NCBI GenBank assembly: GCA_964023275.1 | Contig: OZ029927.1 | Coordinates: forward strand, 11,203,726 to 11,267,725 | Direction: 5' to 3' | Origin: Norana najaformis | Lineage: Eukaryota > Annelida > Clitellata > Crassiclitellata > Hormogastridae | Length of the DNA: 64,000 nt | Shown: one piece after another, positions 47,454-60,000 of the stretch | Position numbering within the stretch: position 1 is the first letter of the stretch | Layout of the letters: each line of letters opens with the position of its first letter | The notes under the pieces: model-generated | Seen by the model: the letters and a program-made list of their open reading frames with translations, nothing else | Databases searched by the model: none | What the model was told of the DNA's origin: nothing | Made by a program: the position numbers and the translations under genes

Positions 47454-50400
47454 ATGTCAGCCTCTCAGTCTTATACGATTAATGGAGTGAAGGTCATCTT
47501 CCCGTGTAAGGCCTATCCTTCGCAACTGTCGATGATGGACAAGGTAACTTGTGTGTAACACTTTTGTTAGGTCTGTTCTCAGTGATCTAATGTGATAACT
47601 TTATTGCTACCTGTGGCATGACTTTAACTTCCAAAATGTAACTAAAAATTATTGTTGCTTTCTAAGTCTGTCTGCTGAGAATGAATTTTTTCTACATGTA
47701 TACCAATGCTTGAATCATGCACTTAATGCTGACTTTTTTGAGTATTCTAGTGATTAGCATGATGGACTGTCAACCCACAGGTTGATGGTTCATATTCCTG
47801 GCAGGACAGATATTCCAAGATTTCTGTCCACTAGCACCCTGTCACATGCTCAGATATAAGTGAGTACACTTACCATATACTGTCAGTGGGAAGCTCATAC
47901 AGCATGGAAGAAGACTGGCCACCCTTCCACATCTGCCATAGCTAAGGAAATGAAGTCGCTACTATTTCCTACCCTCGCTCTTGGGATTAGCTTAAGAAGC
48001 TGCTCTTCTTCATTCTGACACTTTGCCACGTGACTAGTCACAGATTTTATTCGAATAAAGTGTGAACTTCGGATTTCTTGGTCAATGTGGAAAGTGATAG
48101 TGGCCATTCTCACATACACAATTTAAAATATTCTGTACTTTAGGAAGTTTTTGTAAACTTAGAATTAGAGTTAGAGTTGAATTATACTGTGGTGCATTAC
48201 TTATTGTTAGAATTAGAGTTAGTGTTGAATTATGCTGTGGTGCATTACTTATTGTTAGAATTAGAGTTAGAGTTGAATTATGCTGTGGTGCATTACTTAT
48301 TGTTAGAATTAGAGTTAGAGTTGAATTATGCTGTGGTGCATTACTTATTGTTAGAATTAGAGTTAGAGTTGAATTATGCTGTGGTGCATTACTTATTGTT
48401 AGAATTAGAGTTAGAGTTGAATTATGCTGTGGTGCATTACTTATTGTTAGAACTAGAGTTAGAGTTGAATTATGCTGTGGTGCATTACTTATTGTAACTG
48501 ATGTGAAGATGTTCCATTTCATTCATAACTGATTGATGGGAAAATTGGTTTTAGATTATAAAAGGGATTGATCGACAACAAAACTGTTTGCTTGAAAGTC
48601 CGACGGGGAGTGGCAAGAGCCTTGCCCTGCTCTGCTCGGCTCTGGCATGGCAGGCAGCAGAACGTGGTAAGAATGTCGTTCAAGGACTGACAAAATTGCC
48701 AGTCTTCATTTAGAAGAAAATTGCCTTTGATACCAATGTAGGATGACATTAACATCAGTTTGGCTAGCGAATTCTCTTCATTAGGTAGAGAGTGCCTTTG
48801 ATTGGTTTCTCTTTAAGTGATGCTAGATAAGTGTCCAAGTACAATTACAAGTTGATCTAACATTAATAAAATTACTTGCTTTATTGAACTGTTAACGGAA
48901 GTTCTCAGAGGTACATGGTTGAATAACTAAATCTTTTATCTGAATTGTAAAATCCACAACAACCATTAAAGATCTGGATAATTCGTTAAGTGTTGCATCA
49001 GTCAACAGCAAACACCATTTTATGGAAGGACTGCAGGACTTGAAGCTCTGGCACATTGCAGCAAATGATAATTTCTTTTTAGTTAAAAATTGGCTGTGAT
49101 CAATGCAGGTCAGCAGCAGCCTTCCACATTTATGTTGTGACCTCTGTGATTTCTTCTTCAGTGTAAACTAAGTACACGGTTACTTATTTGTAACTGATTT
49201 GGTAAGAAGATGTGTTATGTAAACATCAATGGCCATAGCAGCCGTAAGGCATTGTTAAAATTCTGTCAGCTGTTGTAGTTGTTTGAGCAAATTCTGTTGT
49301 TTCATTTGAATCTTCGACCTCTAAACTGCCAATTTAAATTATAAGCCAAAGAGAAATGTTTCTTCTTTCTGTCATCATTGACGTGCTTTCATTTAGAGAA
49401 GATTCGTCAGGAAGAAATCAAGCAGACTGACTGTGCTTGCTGCTGCCAGTGTCACAAGGCAACAGACTTGGGTGCTGTATTTCCTTCAGCTGATGTGACT
49501 GTTAGTTCTGCCAATCAGCAGCAACAGCAGCTGGGTACCGCAGCTAATCTTGATTCCTCGCACTGCACTTCTAATCTGGATCAAGAGAAATGCGAAGTGA
49601 TAAGTAGGTTGATGTCTTTTGTTGGAGAGAAATTTACTATTATGTAAGTTGCAAATGTAAACTGGTACAAAATAACTTTACAGCCACATCTAGAATCTTT
49701 GCAGTGACAAATATGCCTTTTTATTTGTTAGTACTGTACTGATTGTTTAGTGTCTTTCGAGTATTAAGGATCTTGAACAATAACCTTTGTCAGTAAATGT
49801 TCCTGAGAAAGTCTTTGGTTTATTTTAGCAATTAATGAAAATGATTCAGAAAGTGATGAAGATTTTCAGTCGAGCAAAAAGAAGCTCCGTACCAGCAGAA
49901 AACAGGTTAAAATAAAAGTTTGGTCCAAAGTTCCCTTGTAAGTTTTAATATTTCTGCATCTGTGTTGCCATATTTCAAACTTAAATATCCAGATTGTAAC
50001 CTGTAACAGAACAGATCTAATTTGGGTTAAAATAGTTTAATTAAGTAGAACCTCAGCTGTTAACATAATTGCATAGACTTGTAATAATAATAAGACAATT
50101 TATATAGCCTTTAGCACAGCTGAGCCCGGAAGAGGGCGCTGTTTATGAGTACTTCTAAAGTTTTGTATAGTTAGTCGTTGACTGCGGACATGTAGGCATG
50201 CATTTGCTTTCAAAGAGACCTTGATATCAAAAATTTATGTAGGCCTGCTTCAAGAGACATACTACGCTAGCATAAACAATGTTAGCTGCTGTTAAGAACA
50301 GAAAGTTGATCGGTTAGCAAGCAGAGTGCAGATAACAAGAAGAGTCAAATGTGGCAGGATCCTGCATGCACATAGAGCCCAAACAATGGATTCCCATCAA

Positions 50401-53400
50401 GAGTTGACAGATAACACCGTTTCCTGGACCTTGGTGCATCAAGGACAAGTAACAATGGTGGGAATAGTACAGAAAGAAAGTGAAAGTTGTGTAGTTCGTT
50501 GTCTGGACGTTTGTACAGCACTTTCTAAGAACCTCTTGAAGGTGCTCAAACAAAGTAAATGTATCATATCAGTTGTAAATGTATACGGTTATATATAGTG
50601 ACCCTAATCGTTCTTGAGTGAATTTATTGGGTGAGATCCTTCACCACTGCTGCCCATTTGAATGGGCGCCACATCATTTTAGGTCCCTGTGTACAGGCCG
50701 TGCTAGCCCGAGATTCAAATCTCTGAAATATAGCCACTATTGGAGTATCGGTATGCAGGCTGGGATCCTCGTGCACAGAGGTGCCTTGGCGTACGCTTTA
50801 ACCAATGAGCTAACCAGACCAGCTGTGATTGTTGATGTGCATAACTGGATTTCTTTCCCTGCTTACTGGAGAGTTTTCCTATCAGGTGAATTTTACTTGG
50901 CTTTTAACAGGCTGCAAAGAGTTCTGGAACAGACGTTGCTGATTCGCCAACAAAATGGACCATGGAGGTGGAGAATGATAATGCTTCAAAGGCTGCAAGC
51001 TGTGAATGCAGCTGCAGTGAAAAAGTTGGCAATACTAAGCGAAAGTACGTTGAAGAACAGTTTGTAAATTTTTAGTTAATTTTCTTGCTGACTAAGTCTT
51101 GTCACAGTTGAACAGCTGAACAACCTTTATGTGGATTGATAACATGATTTGGTATGATTTGCTCCTGCACAGCTGTCGTAGTTCCAGATCGCAAAGGGCC
51201 CAAAATCCAGTAATTGTTATTTATTGCTATTGATTTGGTTCTCCTGCATTTCTGCATCTGAGGACTGTTGCTGAAAGAGGCATGCGTCTTTGATACTTTA
51301 TGATTTATATATAAAGATAAAAGCTATAAGATCTTAATCTATAAGATTTTGACAATATAAGATTTTGAAACTATAAGATTTTGAAACTATAAGATTTATG
51401 TATCTAAGCATTTTCATTAGCCTTTAAAGAGGTTCTTTAAAGGCTAATGAAAATGTTGGATACATAAATCTTACCTTACCTTATGTATACAAAGGATGTA
51501 ACTAATGGATCTTTAGTTTCATTTTAATCCATTTACACATACAGAGCAGGTTCTTACGTTATGCAGTATATACCTATATACTTTGTTCAGTCACTCGTAT
51601 ATTTTTATGTTGTTTTATTTTTCTTACAAGATTACCTAAAGTCTACTTTGGTACAAGAACTCACAAACAGGTAGCTCAGATTATCCGTGAAATGGGAAAA
51701 ACAGCCTACAGCAAAACTAGGTAGGCACCTTAAGTGACAGTTATTTTCCTTGCTACAGGCAGCATATCAAGAAGAGGTTGTGCAAATTATATTAATATTG
51801 AGCATGTAGTTTTATCTGGGTATTTTTTAAATTTTAATTTCATTTTGATTTCTGATTTTAATGTTCTTCTAACTGTGGTTCTATCTGGAAGATGGCTAAC
51901 TAATATGACACTGTTAGCATTCTTTTGATTGCTCCATTCTTTGGCCTCATCTTCCTCCTCCTCCTCATTGTTATCGTCATTGTTCTTATATTTTAAGCTT
52001 TTGCTTATCACAAAAGTATTATTGGTGATAAGTAGTGGAATATTTCTTCTTTGTTGTACAATATTCCTTTAAAAAATTTGAAATTAAATTATTGTCTATT
52101 AGTATAGCAGCACTAAAGAAGTTGTAAGATTTGACTAAATCAGTTGTTCAGTCTGGCTTTATGCAAATTAATATTATGGTTAATGATTAATTTTGCTTTC
52201 TTAGGATGACGATCCTTTCCAGCAGAGAGCATACGTGCATCCATCCAGAAGTCATGAAGAGTTCTAACCGAAACGAAGAGTGTAAAAATCTTCTTGATGT
52301 AAGAGACATCTTCAATGTGATCTACTTTCATCTGAATTCATCTGAATGATAAAATTGTTACATGCAGTGTTGTAATATTATATCCATGTATCTTTATCTT
52401 TTTGTAACTCTGCTATTATACATGTAACTTTTCCTTTGTGTAAAATGTTCTCCATGCATTGTTAAGATTTTGATTTTGTTTGCAGTTCATGTATAGTTGG
52501 TTTGTTCTCTAGGGCGATGGATGCAGGTTTAACGATCGTGTTAAGCGTGTTTTCAGCCATTCAAACCTCGAAACTCAAGACCTTAATGCTGCTTGGGACA
52601 TTGAAGATCTTGTCGTGTTTGCAAAAAAGAAAAGGGTAATACTTTCATTCACATTTTCTTGCTCACCGTAGAGTTGTGTTGTCTGTGGTTGTCTTTGGCT
52701 TGCTTTTGCAGAACTATCGGTATTGTAATTTGTAATTGTAACGAATAATTTATATCTTACCTCTTAAGAATCTTGAGGAAGAACTATGCTTACTGTTAGG
52801 TGTTAGGCAGAAAAAGGTACATTATATCTTTAGAACTGTTGAAAATGAAAAGCTAATGGCTTTAAGCGGAATTGAGTACACGTTAAGGTTGGTTAAAGGC
52901 AAGATTCACTGATGCCTTTATGAGTTATTACTCGGCAAAACACCAGTGGGACACCACGTGTTTAAACTTAAGGCTACTTAAATGTGGGGATTTCTTTTGA
53001 CTTGTATTTGTGATACATGTGTTACGCTGTCATCCTACCTCTGCGTGGTGTGCTTTGGTGTTGCTTATTTAAATGATGACTACACTCCAATCTTCATTTG
53101 ATTGTTTTGGTACCTAGGCATGTCCTTACTTTGGAGCGAGGCAACTGCGTGACACGGCTGATGTAGTCTTCTGTCCCTACAACTATCTGGTTGATCCAGC
53201 AATCAGAAAAAGTGTAAATGCTCTACTTTTTCAATTATGAACTGTTACAGGACAACTGCTAAATGTCTTTTTTTAAATGCAGTGTTGATGATCATGAGAT
53301 ATCTAGTATCTCATGAATATTCATATCGGCACACCTAAGCTTTTTGCAACGCTCATTCAGAAACACTACTGGCCTGCTGGTAAACCAAACAATGAAGAAT

Positions 53401-56400
53401 TGTTTTAGATCTTTTACATCCAGCATTTTCTGTATGCAGCTATTCTTACTTTATTGAAGTTCTTATCATAAGTGTTGCTTATGTGAAATTTAATTATCTA
53501 AATATAGCTTATTTACATATAGGTTTATCTAAATATAACTTATCTGTGTATAGCTTATCTATATATAGCTTATCTATATGTTTATTCTGCCTTCTGTTAA
53601 TGTGACAATCTTCGTCAGGGCATAGCTTATCCCGATGTAACTTATTTAAGTAGCAAATTGTTTAGCCACAATATTTGCACCAGCACAGTCATTACAATGT
53701 CTAATAGTTTGACCTATTAAATTTAACTTAAAACATTGATTTAAAATTAAATAAGGTCTGTGTAATGCTCTGTAATGTAACCTGACATAATGTGCTTTGC
53801 ATATTAACAGCTGATTTTTCTTTGCTTTTCTTACTTCTTGACCGCAGATGGACATAGCACTGACCAATCAGATTGTGATTCTGGATGAGGCGCATAATAT
53901 TGAGGATTCGTCGCGTGAAGCAGCCAGCTTTGCTGTGATGCAAGAGCAGCTGATGGAGGCAGCCAACAATCTCAGAATCATTGGTACTTACGTGAATCAC
54001 AAGAATTTGTGGCCATGTGGCAACTCATTTTATTTCCATAAAAACTGTTTTAATGTCTTATTGATGTAATAACTCTAGCTTTAAAATAAAAAGTGCTCAG
54101 GACGTGAGGTATGGTTTAGTAAAGCTTTTTATTTCAGTTTAATACGTTACTCATTTGGTCTTAGACGGCACTGGTTCCTTCAATCAGATCGAAAGGATTG
54201 TTAATGTAATTAATGTTAATCTGTTTACAGCCAACATTGGTCAGAAACAAAGCGAGTACAGGGCACTGGCACAGATGGTAAGCAGTTACTTTAATTATTA
54301 CTTGTTTATGTGTAATTTTTGTAATGTACTTATACATTTATGGCTGTCAAAAGAACTATGTCGTTATTTGTTTGTGATCTTAATGGACAGAGTGTTTGGG
54401 TTACCAGAAATGATTGACCTTGCACTGTTGGTTCTAAGGTGTTGCTTCTGTAATCTGATATGATCAGTTTCGAAGTGATTTGATATTATAAAAATATTAA
54501 AATTATTTCACTTTATTCTGTTGGCAAGATTTGTCCTTTTGGTCTTACCTTTGAATGCCTGTTATACATTGTTTTTAATTAACTGTAATATTGTTTGTTG
54601 TGTGATGTTCAATGAAAGGACTAGTTTCAGTTCAAATAATCTAAAAAATAAATAGTAAATAATCTGTAGTTTTGATCGACTTAGTGCTCAGAGTGTAATG
54701 TGAACTGTAAGTTCAAGCTTTTTCTGAGATGGTCGTGGTACAGGAGGACCGTGAGCAAGTCCTGAATATATGAACGCTTAGCACCATTAGGATATTGCAA
54801 TGTATAAATTTCAGACAATAAAAACTAATAAATTGTTATTGTTTTTGTTTGACATTGCAGTGTGAGGATCTGACTTGTTTGATTGAGAATCAGAAAGCGC
54901 AGTTGGAGAACGGTGAATTTGAAGGTGCCTCTGAGGTCTGGACAGGAGCGGTAATTGTTGCTCAAATGGAACGTGTTGGCATCACAGCCACTCGACTCAA
55001 AGAACTTGAGGTAAAAACTAACAGAACTAGTGTTTCAACTTGGCTTCTGGTTTTAGTTTGGCTCAGTTCCAACGTAATTTTGCTCATTTATCACCACATG
55101 TTTGATCTGTTCTGATCTAATCTACTCTGGTTATTACTTCTGGATATGTTATCCTATCCAATCTTATCCTATCTCTTATTGATCAGTATTCTTTTCTTCC
55201 TCATCATGACCTGTCTTGTATTGCCTTGTCCTACAGCGACTTCATTGGAGAAACCCATGACATCATACCTTGAACACAGATACTGTCACGAATGTTTGCT
55301 AAGACAGACAAACAGACACAAACAGACAGAGACACACACACACATTGGCACCTATGTTTCCATCTGTGTTATGTGCAGCCATTTTGAAACAGACTAGTTG
55401 ATTATGTTACATAAATGCTTGTGTTACATAAAACTTGGTTACACTGTGTGGGAAATTGCAATACTTTACATGCAGTCTTTAAAACAACAGGGTATATTTG
55501 TAACTGTAGTTTTGATTTCTTCTGTTTCCTTCAGAGGATTTACAGCTCAGTTTCAGAGAAAAGTGCTGAGGAGGAAAAACGAAGTCAGTCAGACGAAATT
55601 AAGATGACTGCTGCAACAAGCACGGTGTTGGAGGGATTGTTTCTGGTCCTCGGATTCATCTATAACGAGAATTTTAGGTTCATCGATGATTACAGGTACC
55701 TAGCAAATTTCACAATAAATCAGAAGAATTATAATTCTGATTTATTTGCAACTGTCGACTGATGCCTTGTGTGTTAGGACAGTGACATTATAAAAGCCTC
55801 CTGGTTGATTAGATTAGAATTGCCTTACATTACCGAGAATATTTTTTGTTATTACTTTACATTTTAATTATTTTTGGTTACATGAGAACCTTCTTATAAA
55901 ATGTTTTATTATAACAAAAATTCTGATATAGTGCTGTTGGGAATGGGAATCCCAAATTTAGTTCAGCGTTTGAAACGAGCGCCTCCCCTACGTCTCATTT
56001 GTGGGATGTGGGATGCTTTACTTTTTTTACTTTTTAGATAATAACCTTATTAAAACACAATTCCATTACAAGTTGCTTTTGTGAAGTTCTAAGAAGACGC
56101 TATTTGAATGTTTTGATGCATACATTTAATACGTAAGGCAGTTCATGATGTGGCTAAAAATAGCATTTCCAGTGTATTGTTATATATTTATATAGTTGTT
56201 ATTTTTATATTATTAGAATTATAATTATATTTCATGCCAGAATTATTTTCTCATTTTTCAGGGTTGCCATCGTTAAAATCTACACATATGTGAATGTTCC
56301 TACTGTAAGTAGTTTCTCTTTTATTCTTTTAAAGCATTTTATGGAATGTCTTTTAATCTAATCTAGAAGTTACCTAGCTAAGTATTGCTCAGGAACAAGG

Positions 56401-57018
56401 CAGATGAATTTTGCTTAATTCGGATCTAGTGGGCTACCAGGAGAATGAATTTAAACATTAAATTTGCCTGAACATTAAAATCTAATCTAATCAAAGCTAA
56501 TTTAACATAATCTGTTGATTAAGCTATTCTGTCCAGCCCAAGGACTCGGTTACCTAAATATAAAAATCTGATTTAATAAAACGTTAGTTTAATTAAGACA
56601 CTGGTAGCCCTAGGTAACACATATGGTGTACTGCACCTCAATTGACCATCTACCAAAATTTAGTCTTTAGTCTAGTCAGTTTTCGGAAGGTCATCATTTG
56701 CAGTTAAACATAACTTCCATTATCTGTGTAGATAATGGAAGATGTTATGTGATATATTTTTCTGGTTGCTTCTGTAAATTTTAATCATTGTTTAGGATAA
56801 TCGGTGGCTTGGGAAAAGACGCGGAAACATGCGAGCAACTTGGGCATACCAGCTGAACTTCTGGTGCATGAATCCAGCTGTGGTATGGTATTTTGCCTTA
56901 TCTGTCATTAGCAGAAAGATGGCTATACGCTGAAAGGCAACTGGCTGATATGTATTTTGCCTAGTTTATCACTGGGTATCAACTGGTGTTTCGCGTAGTT
57001 GTCTACTAGTTGTGTGTG

Positions 57019-57092
<74 letters not shown>

Positions 57093-60000
57093 TGTATATA
57101 GTTGCAAAATATCTTTAAAGACATGTATACGTTTATATATATGTATCAAGACTGTTAATGTGTATCAAAAATGAATCTCACTCATGGTCCACGAACTTTG
57201 GTTTATCAGTACTTTATTATTTTGCTGCATAATGTAATTTTGTGCCATTTGTTGTCTTATGACGACGCAGCACTGGTAATACATTCCTTTTGAGAGGATC
57301 AGGACTAAAGGTGTAAAATAAGTAAGTAAATAAGTAAGTAATGCATTTGTTAGTGCACCATTTTGTCGGCTGAGTGAGGAATCGTAGGCTTGGACAAACA
57401 AATAATTAAATACATAACAAATGAATCTTTAGTTGCAATAGATCTTTCTTATGTTTCACTTTAGATAGTTTCTGTTACAAATGTAATTTTCCAGGCATTT
57501 ACGGATATGAGTGATAAAGTTCGCTGTGTTATTCTGACAAGCGGAACGCTCTCTCCGATGACCTCATTCCAGTCAGAACTCGGGGTTGTTTTTCCAATAC
57601 AGTTGGAGGCCAATCATGTTATTGGAAATTCACAGGTTCGTAACAACATCTGACATTCTCTGAATATCACGTGTGTTCAAGAATTTATTCCTTCTGTTAG
57701 TTGATAGATTATGACACAGAATTAATTACTGATGTCTGTTATTGCTTTGTTCAACATTTTATTGCATTCTAACTATCGAAGTAGTAATCATGTATTGCCA
57801 GTAGTCATCTGATGCATAATTACTGAGTTAATTGGGTACACATTTTTCTTAGACACAGGACAGGAGAGTGGGTGGTCAGTCTTCTCCCGTGCTGCCTGAT
57901 CTTCCCACTGATAGTGTACAGTCAGTGTACTCATTTTATAACTCATTTTATAGCTATGTTTGCTATGTTTACCTGGGAATTAAATAGTTAAGTGGCTTCA
58001 CATTTAGTGATGCATGGCTCTAAAGATGGCCAGTGTTTTTGTGGCTCAGCATATAACTAATGCAGCATAAGTCATGGTTACTTATTGTCTGTTAGAATAT
58101 ATTTATGCATTTGGGAGTATAGTCTAGATTTGCGTATGCTGGATCACATACTTTGACCTTGTTCTTAATCAGGTGTGGATTGCCAGCGTTTCTCGGGGTC
58201 CATCTAACCAGTCGCTTTTGGGCAGCTTCCAGAATGCCGAAACACTTGGCTATCAGGACGAAATTGGAGAGATTGTTCTCAGGATTTGCCAGGTATGAAT
58301 TTTCCATTTCTATTTCAATCGATTATTCATCAATTTTTATTGTATTTAAAACATAATATTAATTGGAAAGTTGTATTGCACTTCTTCAAGAGAAATTCCT
58401 CTTAGGGGCTTCCAGCCTAAAAACACAAAATCGTGATCAAACGAGAATCCAGTGCGGTTGCATCACTGTGATTGCATGACTTGTCTAACATCACCAGTTT
58501 TGTTTTCAACTTTGTAACGCAGCTCTTACTCTTCTAATTCTGGAATAATATGCCAAGTAACCTAACAAGCCATCTCTTACTTTCATTCTGTTGGTGATTG
58601 AAAGCTCTTTGTTGATTGGTATGTTTGTGTCAGTTTGTCATGATGCTAGAGATATTAGTGATGTAGAAGTTTAGAATGCGATACAGGCCTGTGTTTGTGT
58701 TTTAGACAGTGCCATATGGGGTCTTGTGTTTCCTGCCGTCCTACAAATCGATGGAGAAATTGATGAACAGATGGAAGGTAACTAGTCTCTCAATGTATGA
58801 GTTGTTGATTTGACAGTTTACATATTAGTCGTTCACCAAATTAGCGAACTAGTTGAGATTCTGCATTACTTGCAGCGCTTTTGAGAGGTACAGCAGAGGC
58901 TCTTAATAACAGACTTCATTATAACATAAGTTTTGATAAAAAGATGGTCAGGGACTTGGATCCCAAAATTGATTTCCCTGTAGAAGCTGAACTCGTTATA
59001 ACAATGATCTCATTATGAGGCAGATTTTGATATCACTTCCAAAGTGATATAACGAATTTCTGTTGTACTTAAAGAGCGCTGTATTAATTGTATTGAAACA
59101 TATATACTTGCATACAATTTCCTTCTTTTAATAATTAAAAGGAAGATGTTGTGAGCCTCCCCTGCCTTTAATCATTCCATCTTAAAACCATTGGGTGTTT
59201 TGAAGAGAGGAGTTCACTAGAGCATGTCTAGTTACACATGTGGCGTTACAGTACATGGTGCCTCAAAGATGTTCACCTGTCATTTAATCAACTTGTCATG
59301 TCATGTCGTGTAATTGGCATGTCATTTAATTAACTTGTCATGTCATGTCGAGTAATTGGCATGTCATTTAATTAACTTGTCATGTCGTGTAATTGGCATG
59401 TAATTTAATTAACAGTTTCGGCCAGTTTGTCAGCCGATCAGCCAGCCATAAGTTATAGCTCTGATTCAAGTTTGACTTCTGGCACTTTAATCCCATGTTG
59501 TTGGTATTATTATGATGATGATTGTAAAGCCAATTTCAGCCATTTATTAAAACAGGAATGCGATAGGCTTCTAACAATTATTGGCAGATATTTTGCAGTG
59601 CTTTTCAGAGGTACCTGAAAGATGCTATATTAAGTGACACATGCTAAAATACATTATCGAGCCACTTGGGAGGGATTCTTACAGGATTTATTCTGAAAGA
59701 GTATTAGGTTGCCTGCAAGTCAGCCCAGTATGCTAAGACTATGTGACATTATTACCAGTACTTCAGCTTATTCTGTCCATTTGTTAACGCTCAAACACCT
59801 ATTAGTACCGTCTTGCTTTTGTTTTCTGACCATTGTGACCGATCCACCAGTGATTCCTCTCTCAGCCGATGGGCATATGGCATGTTAACAAATGTATTAC
59901 TTACTCACTTATAGGAAACTGGTACTATGGCAAGAATGTCGGAGTCCAAAACCATTTTGCGGGAACCTCGAGCCTCGGACAAAGAGAGTTTTGATGACAT

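Noticed and set aside
48159-48495. Possible CRISPR array
   Set aside because: Units abut directly with no unique spacers, and the locus is an animal gene intron.
48082-48522. 146- and 106-codon frames with 16-residue repeats (leucine-rich-repeat-like appearance)
   Set aside because: The 48-bp minisatellite is open in both strands because its length is a multiple of three; it lies in a BRIP1 intron.
49906-49937. BRIP1 exon 4 extended to the stronger donor at 49938
   Set aside because: The phase would not match exon 5 (AAKSSG...CECSCSEK frame); the donor at 49906 (CAG|GTTAAA) is required.
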